From Paenibacillus macquariensis (lineage in GTDB: Bacteria > Bacillota > Bacilli > Paenibacillales > Paenibacillaceae), in the NCBI RefSeq assembly GCF_900156375.1, contig NZ_FTNK01000003.1:310001-374000 (forward strand): DNA of 64,000 nt, written 5' to 3'. Made by a program: the position numbers and the translations under genes. Below the pieces are notes generated by a model. It was not told where the DNA came from and ran no database searches. It saw only the letters and a list, made by a program, of their open reading frames with translations. Below are positions 49,522 through 59,745 of this stretch, in pieces (the first letter of the stretch is position 1; every line of letters begins with the position of its first letter).

Positions 49522-51462
49522 GTGGCAGTTAGTATTAAATTACCGGACGGTTCCGTTCGTGAGTACGCAGAAGGTAGCAGTATTGAAGATGTAGCAGCGT
49601 CCATAAGTAGTGGTCTGAAGAAGAGTGCTGTAGCAGGTAAATTTAATGGAGCAGTAGTGGATCTATCCACAACATTAGAAGAAGGAGCACTTATTGAAAT
49701 TGTGACACTGGATTCGCCTGAAGGTATTGAGGTGATGCGTCATAGTACAGCTCATGTTATGGCTCAAGCTGTGAAGCGTTTGTTCGGGAACAAAGAGGTA
49801 CATCTTGGCATAGGTCCTGTGATTGAGGATGGGTTCTTTTATGATATGGATCTTGAGCATGGCCTTAACCCAGAGGATTTGCAGAAGATTGAGAAGGAAA
49901 TGGAACGTATTATTGGTGAGAACTTGCCAATTACTCGTAAAGAAGTTAGTCGTGAAGAAGCGTTACAAATATTCGGTGATCTTGGAGATCCGTATAAGAT
50001 GGAATTAATTAACAATCTTCCTGAAGATAGCATCATCTCGATATATGATCAGGGTGAGTTCTTCGATCTTTGTCGTGGACCACATCTACCTTCAACTGGA
50101 AAAATTAAAGTGTTTAAGTTGATGAATGTTGCGGGAGCGTACTGGCGCGGGGACAGTAAGAACAAGATGTTGCAACGTATTTACGGAACTGTTTTCCCTA
50201 AAAAAGCACAATTGGACGAGCATTTGCATTTCTTAGAAGAAGCGAAGAAACGCGATCATCGTAAATTAGGTAAAGAATTGAAGATGTTCACCTTCTCACC
50301 ACTTGTTGGTCAAGGTCTTCCGTTGTGGTTGCCTAAAGGTGCCAAATTACGTCGTACATTGGAACGTTATATCGTAGATATGGAAGAAAATCTAGGGTAT
50401 CAACATGTTTATACGCCAGTGCTTGGTAATGTGGAACTTTACAAAACTTCAGGTCACTGGGAGCACTACCAAGAAGATATGTTCCCTAAAATGGAACTTG
50501 ATAACGAGGAACTCGTGTTACGTCCAATGAACTGTCCTCACCATATGATGGTGTATAAGAGTGACATGCGCAGTTACCGTGATCTACCTATTCGTATTGC
50601 GGAATTAGGTATGCAGCACCGTTATGAAATGTCAGGAGCTTTGACAGGATTGCATCGTGTTCGTGCAATGACGCTGAACGATGCGCATATCTTCTGCCGT
50701 CCAGATCAGATCAAGGAAGAATTCAAACGTGTTGTTACACTGATTACTAAAGTGTATGAAGACTTTGGAATCAAGGAATACCGCTTCAGATTGTCTTACA
50801 GAGACCCTCTGGATACTGAGAAGTATTGGCCAGATGATGAAATGTGGGAATCCACACAACGTATCCTTCGTGAAGTTGTAGAAGAAATGGGGCTTCCATT
50901 CTTTGAAGCAGAAGGCGAAGCAGCATTCTACGGTCCTAAGTTGGACGTTCAGGTTAAGACAGCACTTGGTAAGGAAGAGACACTTTCTACAACTCAAATT
51001 GACGTTCTGCTTCCTGAAAGATTTGAATTAGAATATGTTGGTGATGATGGTCAGAAACATCGTCCTGTTGTTATCCACCGAGGTATTCTTGGAACGATGG
51101 AACGTATGACTGCATTCTTACTTGAGAACTTTGCAGGTTCACTTCCACTGTGGTTGTCTCCGGTTCAAGTTAAAGTTATTCCAGTATCGGGTGCTTTTGA
51201 AAGTTACGCTAACGAGGTTGTAGACAAGTTGAAACTTAGTGGTATTTCAGTTGAAGCTGACTTACGTAATGAAAAGCTGGGTTACAAAATTCGTGAAAGT
51301 CAACTTGAGAAAATACCTTACATGTTCGTAATAGGTGAGAATGAAATGAATAGTGGTACGGTTGCGATCCGTAAACGTGGCGAGGGAGATATCGGGGCTA
51401 AACCTCTCGATGAGGTCATTGCCATGCTGAAGGACGAGATCTCAAATCACCATATTTCATAA
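49522..51462 (+). CDS. thrS: Threonyl-tRNA synthetase
   Basis: The 646-residue enzyme has the N-terminal TGS domain ([18 protein letters not shown]), the editing domain with [15 protein letters not shown] and RGPHLPSTG, class II motifs ([46 protein letters not shown]) and the anticodon-binding C-terminus. It starts with GTG behind AGGAGG. Length is usual. Confidence 0.98.
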   Translation: MAVSIKLPDGSVREYAEGSSIEDVAASISSGLKKSAVAGKFNGAVVDLSTTLEEGALIEIVTLDSPEGIEVMRHSTAHVMAQAVKRLFGNKEVHLGIGPVIEDGFFYDMDLEHGLNPEDLQKIEKEMERIIGENLPITRKEVSREEALQIFGDLGDPYKMELINNLPEDSIISIYDQGEFFDLCRGPHLPSTGKIKVFKLMNVAGAYWRGDSKNKMLQRIYGTVFPKKAQLDEHLHFLEEAKKRDHRKLGKELKMFTFSPLVGQGLPLWLPKGAKLRRTLERYIVDMEENLGYQHVYTPVLGNVELYKTSGHWEHYQEDMFPKMELDNEELVLRPMNCPHHMMVYKSDMRSYRDLPIRIAELGMQHRYEMSGALTGLHRVRAMTLNDAHIFCRPDQIKEEFKRVVTLITKVYEDFGIKEYRFRLSYRDPLDTEKYWPDDEMWESTQRILREVVEEMGLPFFEAEGEAAFYGPKLDVQVKTALGKEETLSTTQIDVLLPERFELEYVGDDGQKHRPVVIHRGILGTMERMTAFLLENFAGSLPLWLSPVQVKVIPVSGAFESYANEVVDKLKLSGISVEADLRNEKLGYKIRESQLEKIPYMFVIGENEMNSGTVAIRKRGEGDIGAKPLDEVIAMLKDEISNHHIS

Positions 51463-51503
51463 TTTATAACGATATTTGATTCATAATAGTTATCTGTTTA
51501 GTG

Positions 51504-51544
51504 AAGGATTGTCAGGCCAAGAATACATGGTCTGACAATCCTTT
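51504..51544 (+). terminator. Terminator after thrS
   Basis: AAGGATTGTCAG-G-CC...GG-T-CTGACAATCCTT. Confidence 0.85.
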
Positions 51545-51599
51545 ATGTATATATATCTGTTGTAATGGGAACCCTCGCTAGTAAGGGGGAGATTTTCTT

Positions 51600-52337
51600 A
51601 TGATTAGAATTAGTGTTTGGCAAAGGATTTTGATATGTGTTTTCTTGATTGGTGTGGTAATTGGGGATAATAAATCCTATGCTGCTTCCATGAGTTATGC
51701 AGAGTGTAGCTTTGCTGGAATGCCAGCAAATATATGTTACCAACAACAGCAATATTATGCTCGTAATACTAATACCAAGAATATTGCAACGATATCGACG
51801 GTAAAGCAACCGACTAAGCAAGTAACGAAACCAACAGCGAATAAAGTAACAACGCAAACAACAAGTAAAGTTAAGGCTCCGGTCGTTACGGTCTCAGCTC
51901 CAAATCAGGAACAGGTCATTCGAACTGTTAAAGTTGTCGCAACAGGTTATACTGCCGGATACGAATCTACAGGTAAAAAGCCAAGCCATCCGGAATATGG
52001 GGTTACCTATTCTGGAGTTAAAGTGAAACGTGATAAGAATAAGATATCGACGATTGCTGCGGACCCTAAAGTATTTCCATTAGGTAGCATTCTATATATT
52101 CCAGGCTACGGATACGGTGTTGTCGCTGATACTGGTTCTGCCATCAAAGGACGCAAGATAGACCTCTATTTCGCTACAACAAAACAAGTGTATAAAGAAT
52201 GGGGCAAGAAAAGTGTGGAAGTACAAGTGATTAGGCGAGGAAATGGGAAATGCACAGAAAAGATGTTACGGAGTCTAGGTCAAGCGATCGAAACCTATAA
52301 ATCATTACCAAGTTTTGTGCTTGAAAAATCGATTTGA
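51600..52337 (+). CDS. Secreted 3D-domain protein
   Basis: The 245-residue protein has a signal peptide (to about residue 30, SYA-AS), a Thr/Lys/Gln-rich linker (about 60-110), and a C-terminal 3D domain ([12 protein letters not shown]...[41 protein letters not shown]), named for its three aspartates. This double-psi-barrel fold is found in MltA-like lytic transglycosylases, Rpf/Sps proteins and YuiC. It probably cuts peptidoglycan outside the cell. Confidence 0.9.
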   Translation: MIRISVWQRILICVFLIGVVIGDNKSYAASMSYAECSFAGMPANICYQQQQYYARNTNTKNIATISTVKQPTKQVTKPTANKVTTQTTSKVKAPVVTVSAPNQEQVIRTVKVVATGYTAGYESTGKKPSHPEYGVTYSGVKVKRDKNKISTIAADPKVFPLGSILYIPGYGYGVVADTGSAIKGRKIDLYFATTKQVYKEWGKKSVEVQVIRRGNGKCTEKMLRSLGQAIETYKSLPSFVLEKSI

Positions 52338-52466
52338 TTATGAAGACATTTGATTTTTTCCCATGCTGCATAAATTTCTGTCCTTGTTACATACTATGGA
52401 CTGGGGAAAAGAGTTGTAGCCCTACTTAAAGCTTGCAAATGCAAGTTAAGAGGAGGTGGAAATCTC

Positions 52467-52658
52467 ATGGCAAATAATCAAAATCAGAATCAAAATTCAA
52501 GACAAAAGAATGTGCAAGATAACTTTAAAACTCCGGATGAAAAGTTTAACGCTGAATTTGCTGAGGAAAATGGTCAAATTCAGAAACCAAATAAAGTGCA
52601 AGAAAATTACAAAACGCCAAATGAAAAGTATAATTCAGAATTTGAATCTCAAGACTAA
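52467..52658 (+). CDS. Gamma-type SASP-like small spore protein
   Basis: The 63-residue Asn/Gln-rich protein contains two copies of a 20-residue unit: NVQDNFKTPDEKFNAEFAEE and KVQENYKTPNEKYNSEFESQ. SspE-type small acid-soluble proteins have the same plan, with repeats ending in a TEFASE germination-protease site; AEFAEE and SEFESQ are diverged versions. It starts behind GAGGAGGTGG. No Cys, no Trp, no signal peptide. Assignment moderate. Confidence 0.55.
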   Translation: MANNQNQNQNSRQKNVQDNFKTPDEKFNAEFAEENGQIQKPNKVQENYKTPNEKYNSEFESQD

Positions 52659-52701
52659 TTTGTGATTCAAGTGTGAGCTCTAACATACCTTTCGGACAAG
52701 C

Positions 52702-52739
52702 AAAGAATGCCCTTAACCTATATGGTGAGGGCATTCTTT
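52702..52739 (+). terminator. Terminator
   Basis: AAAGAATGCCCT-N14-AGGGCATTCTTT. Confidence 0.85.
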
Positions 52740-52799
52740 ATGTTGTTAACGTCTCCGCCTCTAGACTGAGTATTTATCATTCTGAGGTCGGTTTCCGAA

Positions 52800-52829
52800 A
52801 TGACAAGTCTGTTGTACACTAAGTATAAA
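52800..52829 (+). promoter_or_regulatory. liaFSR promoter candidate
   Basis: ATGACA (52800-52805) and TATAAA (52824-52829) are 18 bp apart, upstream of liaF. I found no certain LiaR box. Confidence 0.5.
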
Positions 52830-52853
52830 GAAAGAGGATAAGGAGAGCTTAGC

Positions 52854-53885
52854 ATGAGAAAAGGATGGTCTGATCGTTTCTTTGGTGGATTTGTGCTTAT
52901 AGGTGTAGGTGTTATATTCTTGCTTCAACAAATGGGGTATGTGGATATTAGTTTAGGCTCTATTATTTCGACATACTGGCCGCTGATATTAATATATGTT
53001 GGTCTGAAAAACTTGCTAACCTCACGTGGTCAAGGTGGTTCATTCTTAGGTGCGTTCATTCTTATTGCCATTGGAGGGTATTTTCAAGCACGTGCATTAG
53101 ATTGGGATATTATAAGTCCTGGTGATTTCTTTAAGTACTTAGTGCCTGGATTTTTAATTTTATGTGGACTTCATGTCATATTCAAGCCAAATCGTCCTGC
53201 ATCTAGTAAGAAAATGAAGGCACCGATTGAGCCTATTGGGTTCCCACCAGAACCATCTGAATTACCGAATTTGTCTGATTTAGATGGAGGATCTCAGTCG
53301 ACGTTAGATAAGCAATTTGAAGAGAAGTTCGGAACTTCGTTTGGCAATAGAAAAGAAAATGAATTGAAACGCAACAAATTCGATTTTGAATTTGACGATA
53401 GCGACGGGTATGAGGAAGAAGATTCGCATCACAAATACGATAGAAGACATAAAAAACATAAATTCAAGGTTGAATTCGACAATTTCGAAAGCTCCGGTAA
53501 TAGGGAAAAAATAAATAAATCCGCTTTTATTGGTGACGTTCATATGGGACGAGAGTATTTCGAACTAAAGCCCACCAACATATCTCAATTTATTGGAGAT
53601 ACAGTTCTTGATCTAACGAAAGCTCAAATTCCTTATGGTAAAACGAAGATTAATATTTCTGCTTTTATCGGTGATATAAAGATCTATGTTCCCGATGATA
53701 TGGATTTGGGGATCAAGGTGAACTCAAGTTCCTTTATTGGTGATATGTCCATATTATCTCAATCGAAAAGTGGGTTTATGAGTTCTGTTCAAACTTCCAC
53801 GCCTTATTTCAGAGAATCTCAAAAGAAAATAGTCATTAATGTCAGTGCCTTTATTGGTGATATTAAAGTCAATACGGTAGGTTAA
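52854..53885 (+). CDS. liaF: LiaF-like membrane inhibitor of the LiaRS system
   Basis: The 343-residue protein has four N-terminal membrane helices (GGFVLIGVGVIFLLQQMG, IISTYWPLILIYVGL, FLGAFILIAIGGYF, YLVPGFLILCGLHVIF), a charged linker (about 120-220), and a C-terminal LiaF domain with five FIGD motifs (SAFIGDV, QFIGDT, SAFIGDI, SFIGDM, SAFIGDI). LiaF holds LiaS off without stress. The gene order liaF-liaS-liaR confirms the call. Confidence 0.93.
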   Translation: MRKGWSDRFFGGFVLIGVGVIFLLQQMGYVDISLGSIISTYWPLILIYVGLKNLLTSRGQGGSFLGAFILIAIGGYFQARALDWDIISPGDFFKYLVPGFLILCGLHVIFKPNRPASSKKMKAPIEPIGFPPEPSELPNLSDLDGGSQSTLDKQFEEKFGTSFGNRKENELKRNKFDFEFDDSDGYEEEDSHHKYDRRHKKHKFKVEFDNFESSGNREKINKSAFIGDVHMGREYFELKPTNISQFIGDTVLDLTKAQIPYGKTKINISAFIGDIKIYVPDDMDLGIKVNSSSFIGDMSILSQSKSGFMSSVQTSTPYFRESQKKIVINVSAFIGDIKVNTVG

Positions 53886-53890
53886 AGCGA

Positions 53891-54949
53891 ATGGTGAAAA
53901 TTCTTAAAAATACGAAATGGTTGCTACTGTTTTATTTCCTACTAAGTGGAGTCGTTATGGCTGGCGTTATATATATGGGCGTTTACATGGGTTATATTGA
54001 AGTGAAGGACAATGTGATGTGGTTGTATTACTCGCTAGGTATTATCATATTCACAGTGGTTATAGGTTATATGGCAGGTCAGCGTATTCAGCGTGGAATT
54101 GATGTTCTAGATCTTAATATGTTACAGGTAGCCAAAGGGAATCTATCTGTTCGGATGCCTGTAGCAGAAGATCAATCGTTCGCACGTGTATACTACGAGT
54201 TCAATACGATGATGGATACGGTAGAGAAAAAGATGAAGTTACTGCAACGATTAGGCGTCCAAGAAGTATTGGAGCATGAGAAGTCAGCGGAGAATGCAGT
54301 AATTGAAGAACGGCGACGAATGGCAAGAGATCTGCATGACACAGTCAGTCAGCAGCTTTTTGCCATTCATATGTCTGCATCGGCTCTTCCTAAGGTGATG
54401 GTACACAATGAGGAGCATGGGAAGCTGGTCATGGAACAGCTAATTAGTATGTCCCATCTAGCACAGAAACAAATGCGTGCACTCATTGCTCAGCTTCGAC
54501 CCGTGGAACTTGAAGGTACATGCTTGGCTGAGGCACTAGAGAAATGGTTTCCGGATTATTGTCGTCAAAATGGACTTAAAGGGATGAAGGAACTAGAGTT
54601 GCAAGGAGAGTTAGCTGAAGCGATAGAACATCAACTGTTTCTTATTATTCAAGAGGCTATGGCTAACATTGTGAAGCATGCACATGCGAGCTTGGTGAGT
54701 ATGTCTTTGCGAGAAGGGCAACATCAGGTGGTTCTTAGTTTGAGTGATGATGGTCAAGGTTTTAATGAAGGATTACAAAAACAAGGATCGTATGGACTAC
54801 TTACCATGAGAGAAAGAGCAGAGAAATTGGGCGGACATGTAGAAATCATTAGTAAAGAAGGCGCAGGGACGACGATCCGAGTGCATATTCCTAAATTTAC
54901 GCCAGGAGAGAAAGATTCTCTGAATTCTACACAAGAGGGGGAAGTATAA
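53891..54949 (+). CDS. liaS: LiaS-type sensor histidine kinase
   Basis: The 352-residue kinase has two close membrane helices with almost no external loop (an intramembrane sensor), a HAMP linker, HisKA_3 with RRRMARDLHDTVSQQLFAIH (His about 148) and an HATPase domain (NIVKHAHA, DDGQGF, GSYGLLTMRERAEKLGG). It should respond to lipid II-cycle damage through LiaF. It begins 5 bp after liaF and ends 2 bp before liaR. Confidence 0.94.
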   Translation: MVKILKNTKWLLLFYFLLSGVVMAGVIYMGVYMGYIEVKDNVMWLYYSLGIIIFTVVIGYMAGQRIQRGIDVLDLNMLQVAKGNLSVRMPVAEDQSFARVYYEFNTMMDTVEKKMKLLQRLGVQEVLEHEKSAENAVIEERRRMARDLHDTVSQQLFAIHMSASALPKVMVHNEEHGKLVMEQLISMSHLAQKQMRALIAQLRPVELEGTCLAEALEKWFPDYCRQNGLKGMKELELQGELAEAIEHQLFLIIQEAMANIVKHAHASLVSMSLREGQHQVVLSLSDDGQGFNEGLQKQGSYGLLTMRERAEKLGGHVEIISKEGAGTTIRVHIPKFTPGEKDSLNSTQEGEV

Positions 54950-54951
54950 CG

Positions 54952-55602
54952 ATGGAAGGTAATATAAAGATTTTACTTGTAGATGATCATGATATGGTAC
55001 GTATGGGGCTCAAAACGTATCTCATGTTGGAACCGAAGTTCGAAGTCATTGGGGAAGCAAGACATGGTCAAGAAGCATTGGATATGCTGAAACTTGGATT
55101 TCCAGAAGGTCCTCCGGATTTAATACTCATGGATTTGATGATGCCAATCATGAATGGTGCAGAGACCACTAAGGAAGTTCTAAAGGAACATCCCCTTATG
55201 AAAATTGTTATCTTAACTAGTTTTCTTGAAGATAATCTAGTAGTAGATGCTATAGAAGCAGGAGCCGTTAGTTATGTGCTTAAGACGGTATCGGCGGAAG
55301 AGTTAATATATGCGCTTCAAGGTGCTTTTAGGGGTATGCCCGTGATGACTGGAGATGTCTCTCAGGCTTTAACGCGGGGCATTCGCCAACGGACGGTCGA
55401 AGCGGACGCATCTGGGCTTACTGAACGTGAGAAGGAAGTCCTCCTTCTTATTGCAGAAGGAAAAAGTAACAAGGATATTGGTGAGGAGCTACATATTAGT
55501 ATCAAAACGGTCAAAACACATGTTAGTAATTTGCTTATGAAATGTGAATTAGATGATCGAACTCAGCTCGCAATTTTTGCACATCGTAAAGGATGGGCAT
55601 AG
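54952..55602 (+). CDS. liaR: LiaR-type response regulator
   Basis: The 216-residue NarL/LuxR-family regulator has the receiver (LLVDDHDMVRMGL, phospho-Asp in LILMDLMMP about residue 61, Lys in SYVLK) and the HTH (LTEREKEVLLLIAEGKSNKDIGEELHISIKTVKTHV). It is the partner of LiaS and should activate envelope-stress genes, possibly including its own operon. Confidence 0.95.
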   Translation: MEGNIKILLVDDHDMVRMGLKTYLMLEPKFEVIGEARHGQEALDMLKLGFPEGPPDLILMDLMMPIMNGAETTKEVLKEHPLMKIVILTSFLEDNLVVDAIEAGAVSYVLKTVSAEELIYALQGAFRGMPVMTGDVSQALTRGIRQRTVEADASGLTEREKEVLLLIAEGKSNKDIGEELHISIKTVKTHVSNLLMKCELDDRTQLAIFAHRKGWA

Positions 55603-55756
55603 ATATAAATGATACATAAGCTGAATCTATTATTTGATGTTTTATCTCTCTTTAAATTGTTTTTAATGTGCCATTAAGGTTTATGGGCGATGATAAGAAC
55701 AGTTAAATAATATCCCGCCTACAACAATGAGGTAAGGGTATAGGAGGTAATTAAAG

Positions 55757-57397
55757 ATGGATGAGCGAAATGAGAAGTTTGGACGATTGGAAGAAGATTT
55801 GGATCAAGAAATGTCGAAAAGCAAAGAGTCTTCAGAATCAGGTTCTTCCTATTATTATTCCTACGGACCGTTTAAATCGATAAGTGAAGATAGTGTGATA
55901 CAGAATGAAGATAATTCTTATGATAGAGATAAAGTGGAAGTTACGCCACCTCGACCTCTTCGGAACTTACCTGTGGCAACTGCATTCAGTTCTTCAGAAG
56001 GTGGCCAAGGTGGAGGGAATAACAACTATGGTGGAAATGATTCTGGTGGAAATGGCGGAAACGGTGGGAATGGTAACTGGCAATATAGCAAAAAACCGAA
56101 AAGCTCGGTTAAAACGATATTGGTGTCATTCTTAGCAGGGATGGTGGTCATTACGTCTCTCATGTTTACGGCGGATCGTATGAACTTGTTCACACCGGAC
56201 ACATCGCTTGCGGCGATTGCTCCAGTGGAGTCAAATGGATCACTCGTAACAACACCTGATAATAAGTCAGGTTCGTCTTCTGCTACTGCGACATCTTTAC
56301 CTTTGTCGAAGCCAGGAGATGTGGCAAGTGTATTTAAGGAAGCAAGCCCTGCGGTTGTGAAGATTGCAACGTTGGTTAAGTCAGGTAATACTAGAAGTGG
56401 GCAGCAGACTAATCCATATTCTAACGACCCTTTTAGCTATTTCTTTGGCGATCAAGGGAAAAGCGGTAATAGTGAGAATAATGAGAATAATGGATCATCG
56501 TCTGATTCTAAATCACAACAATTGGTTCCCTACGGTATAGGATCTGGATTTATCTATGATAAAACGGGTTATATTCTGACTAACCATCATGTCATTGATG
56601 GTGCAGATGTGATACAAGTGACGATAGAAGGTAATAATAAGCCTTACGAAGCTAAGCTTCTTGGATCAAGTAAAGAACTTGACTTAGCGGTACTTAAGAT
56701 TGAAGGCGACAACAATTTCCCTATCGTTCCGATTGGTAATTCGGATAATACATCGGTAGGTGAAGGTGTAGTGGCAATTGGTAATCCACAAGGGTTTGAT
56801 CATACGGTTACATCCGGTGTGCTTAGTGCGAAGGAACGAACAATAGATATCAATGAAGAAGACGGTAGTGGTACGCGTAAGTACGAACATTTATTACAAA
56901 CGGATGCTTCTATTAATCCTGGTAACTCCGGTGGACCGCTCTTGAACCTAAAAGGTGAAGTAATCGGAATGAATGTTGCAGTGAGTGCTGACGCACAAGG
57001 CATTGGATTTGCTATCCCAACGAATGTAATCTCTGAAGTTGTGGATAAGCTTAAGAATAATCAAGAAATTCCCAAAAAACCAGTTCCATTCATTGGCGCT
57101 TCTTTGTTAACGATGACCGATGAGGTAGCCAAGCAAATGGGATCAACGGTGAAAGAAGGTTCCGTCGTTTCTGAAGTTACCTTTAAATCTCCTGCTTACG
57201 CTGCAGATGTTCGTCCGTATGATATCATCGTAGGGATTAATGATACAAAGTATCCTACGAGTCAGGATCTTATCGTGTTCATTCAGTCGAAACAAGTGGG
57301 AGACAAGATTACTCTAAATATTGTGCGGGATGGAAAAGAAGTTAATCTTCCTGTTACGATTGGAAATAAGAATGACTTTAACATCACGACTAAGTAA
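55757..57397 (+). CDS. htrA: HtrA/DegP-type membrane-anchored serine protease
   Basis: The 546-residue protein has a cytoplasmic N-terminus with a Gly/Asn-rich stretch (about residues 83-112), one membrane helix (VKTILVSFLAGMVVITSLMF, about 117-139), and an S1C protease domain. His is in TNHHVIDGAD (about 276), Asp in ELDLAVLK (about 308) and Ser in NPGNSGGPLL (about 390). One PDZ domain follows. It degrades misfolded exported proteins. It starts behind AGGAGGT. The flanking two-component genes fit stress control. Confidence 0.95.
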   Translation: MDERNEKFGRLEEDLDQEMSKSKESSESGSSYYYSYGPFKSISEDSVIQNEDNSYDRDKVEVTPPRPLRNLPVATAFSSSEGGQGGGNNNYGGNDSGGNGGNGGNGNWQYSKKPKSSVKTILVSFLAGMVVITSLMFTADRMNLFTPDTSLAAIAPVESNGSLVTTPDNKSGSSSATATSLPLSKPGDVASVFKEASPAVVKIATLVKSGNTRSGQQTNPYSNDPFSYFFGDQGKSGNSENNENNGSSSDSKSQQLVPYGIGSGFIYDKTGYILTNHHVIDGADVIQVTIEGNNKPYEAKLLGSSKELDLAVLKIEGDNNFPIVPIGNSDNTSVGEGVVAIGNPQGFDHTVTSGVLSAKERTIDINEEDGSGTRKYEHLLQTDASINPGNSGGPLLNLKGEVIGMNVAVSADAQGIGFAIPTNVISEVVDKLKNNQEIPKKPVPFIGASLLTMTDEVAKQMGSTVKEGSVVSEVTFKSPAYAADVRPYDIIVGINDTKYPTSQDLIVFIQSKQVGDKITLNIVRDGKEVNLPVTIGNKNDFNITTK

Positions 57398-57429
57398 TAA
57401 CAGAACAACAATCGGAAATTTTTAAAAGT

Positions 57430-57461
57430 AATAGCGGAAGGGATTCTCTCCTTTCGCTATT
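57430..57461. terminator. Hairpin after htrA
   Basis: AATAGCGGAAGG-N8-CCTTTCGCTATT. There is no T tract, so it may be a weak terminator or an mRNA-end structure. Confidence 0.55.
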
Positions 57462-57543
57462 GCTATATGTTATCGTAGAGTAGAGACGATACAAGGAACT
57501 TCAACATGTTTATAAATAGCTATTATTAAAGGGGTTATGATGT

Positions 57544-58233
57544 ATGCGTTCTACGATCTTACTGATTGATGATGATGAGAAGATTATTTCAATGTTACGT
57601 AGAGGACTTGCTTTTGAAGGATACGATGTTTCAACAGCAGCAAATGGTGCAGAGGGTTTAAATATGATCCTTAATAGCGAGCCGGATCTGGTTGTACTCG
57701 ATATTATGATGCCTAAGGTGGATGGCTTTGAAGTGTGCCGAAGACTTCGAGAAGGCGGAAGTATGGTGCCTATTCTAATGCTAACCGCCAAAGATGAGAT
57801 TGAACATCGTGTTAAAGGGTTAGATATTGGAGCAGACGATTATTTGGTGAAACCTTTTGCACTTGAAGAGTTGCTAGCTCGTGTACGTGCATTACTTCGA
57901 CGTAAACCTGGCCTGAATGAGGCGGGAGAGCCAAAGCTCAGCTACGAAGATATTATTCTCGATATGGATGCAAGAGAAGTGCTGCGAGGTGGTGTTCGAT
58001 TAGAGTTAACGGCTAAAGAATTTGAACTACTGAACTTATTTATGCAGAATCCAAAGCGTGTGTTATCCCGCGATTTGATCATGGACAAGATATGGGGTTA
58101 TGACTATAGCGGAGAATCCAATGTATTAGAAGTATATATAGCGATGTTGCGTCAAAAGATGGAAGAGCATGGAGGGAAACGAATCATTCAGACGATCCGT
58201 GGAGCAGGATACATTCTAAGAGGGGATACATAA
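57544..58233 (+). CDS. OmpR-family response regulator (MprA/CssR-like)
   Basis: The 229-residue regulator has the receiver (LLIDDDEKIISML, LDIMMPKVDGFEV with the phospho-Asp, LVKPFALEELLAR) and a winged-helix domain (LELTAKEFELLNLFMQNPKRVLSRDLIMDKIWG...TIRGAGYIL). The kinase follows 1 bp later. Regulators next to htrA in other bacteria (CssR, MprA) control that protease, so a link is likely but inferred. Confidence 0.9.
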   Translation: MRSTILLIDDDEKIISMLRRGLAFEGYDVSTAANGAEGLNMILNSEPDLVVLDIMMPKVDGFEVCRRLREGGSMVPILMLTAKDEIEHRVKGLDIGADDYLVKPFALEELLARVRALLRRKPGLNEAGEPKLSYEDIILDMDAREVLRGGVRLELTAKEFELLNLFMQNPKRVLSRDLIMDKIWGYDYSGESNVLEVYIAMLRQKMEEHGGKRIIQTIRGAGYILRGDT

Positions 58234-58234
58234 T

Positions 58235-59701
58235 ATGTCCATCCGACTTCGATTAACGGCATGGTATTCAGCCATTCTAGCTGTAACATTGATTATCTTT
58301 GGTTCGATTGTATATGGCGTTATTTATTATAATACGTATGATGAAGTGGAGAAACGAATTTATCAGCAGATAAAACGAATTAATCCGTTGATAACTATTG
58401 ATCGATTTACAGGGACAGTGGGTTTCACATTTACGAAAACGTTAAATAACTTTGAGGAAACACAGATTATTGCACAGATACACGATTATACTACAGGTGT
58501 AAATATACCTGATCAGAATTTAAAAAGATTAAGCTTGATTGAGATCCCTATTCCCTCAACTGCACCTGAAAAAGTGGTGGCAAGTCTCAGCCGTATTCAA
58601 ATTGATGGGAGTCCGTTTCTTTTATATCAAGCACCCCTTACTGCTTATGATGGAGGGCCTGTCATAGGCCTTCTCCAAATTGCTGCCTATACCAAATCAG
58701 AGCAAAATCTATTAGATGGACTTCAAAATATTCTTGTGTTGGGTTCGGCGATCATGATTATTATCGCTTCGAGCTTGGGATTATTCCTTGCACATAAATC
58801 AATTCGACCAATAGGTAAAGTGATTGAAGCAGCCAATCAAATACAGAAGGGCGCTGATCTTAGCGTAAGGATTGAGTATAATGGTCCTCAGGATGAAATT
58901 GGTCAGTTAATAGGAACCGTAAATAATATGCTTAGCCGGATGAATGGATTCTACAAAGAATTAGAAGACGCCTATGCAGCTCAGCGAAGATTCGTGTCAG
59001 ATGCCTCCCATGAACTGAGAACGCCGCTTACGACGATTCGAGGGAATGTTGATCTTCTACAGAAAATGTGGGATAAGGAATCGGGAGATCGTCCTAACAT
59101 GGATGAGGAGACATTGCAGATAGTGTCTAGAGAAGCACTCGGTGATATTTCCGATGAAGCCAAACGAATGAGTCAACTTGTAAGCGACATGCTTTCGTTG
59201 GCGCGTGCAGATACAGGACAGACTTTTATGAAATCACCGGTTCCACTCGAGCCCTTGGTTGAGGAAGTTGTTCGTCGAGCTCAATTTCTGCCTCATCAAG
59301 CAGAATGGATCATAGGTAACTTATCCACACTAAATGGTGTCTATGTGTTCGGCAATAAGGATTATTTGCAACAAATGCTGTTTATATTTATTGAGAATGC
59401 GTTCAAATACACACCTGAAGGTCAGGTATCTCTAGATGCATTTAGATATCAAGATCAAATAGGGATACGAATAGCGGATACAGGCATTGGGATGGAAAAA
59501 GAGGATGTCCCATTAATCTTCGAGCGTTTCTATCGTGCTGATCAGTCAAGAGGGGTCACAGAAGGTATTGGCTTAGGATTGTCGATTGCGAAATGGATTA
59601 TTGAAGAAATGGATGGTTCTATAGAAGTTGTAACACGAGTTGACGAAGGGACAACCTTTATTATCTGGCTCCCAATGATCTTTCCTGTCCCATTGGAATA
59701 A
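58235..59701 (+). CDS. Sensor histidine kinase (MprB/CssS-like)
   Basis: The 488-residue kinase has a membrane helix at residues 8-31, an extracytoplasmic domain of about 130 residues, a second helix (VLGSAIMIIIASSLGLFLA), a HAMP domain, HisKA with DASHELRTPLTTIRGN (His about 262) and HATPase motifs (FIENAFKY, DTGIGM, GIGLGLSIAKWIIEEMDG). It pairs with the upstream regulator. The external domain is where misfolded proteins or wall stress would be sensed. Confidence 0.93.
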   Translation: MSIRLRLTAWYSAILAVTLIIFGSIVYGVIYYNTYDEVEKRIYQQIKRINPLITIDRFTGTVGFTFTKTLNNFEETQIIAQIHDYTTGVNIPDQNLKRLSLIEIPIPSTAPEKVVASLSRIQIDGSPFLLYQAPLTAYDGGPVIGLLQIAAYTKSEQNLLDGLQNILVLGSAIMIIIASSLGLFLAHKSIRPIGKVIEAANQIQKGADLSVRIEYNGPQDEIGQLIGTVNNMLSRMNGFYKELEDAYAAQRRFVSDASHELRTPLTTIRGNVDLLQKMWDKESGDRPNMDEETLQIVSREALGDISDEAKRMSQLVSDMLSLARADTGQTFMKSPVPLEPLVEEVVRRAQFLPHQAEWIIGNLSTLNGVYVFGNKDYLQQMLFIFIENAFKYTPEGQVSLDAFRYQDQIGIRIADTGIGMEKEDVPLIFERFYRADQSRGVTEGIGLGLSIAKWIIEEMDGSIEVVTRVDEGTTFIIWLPMIFPVPLE

Positions 59702-59745
59702 GGTATAATGGATAAGAGTTAAGCTTATGAAAAGAGGTCGATACC

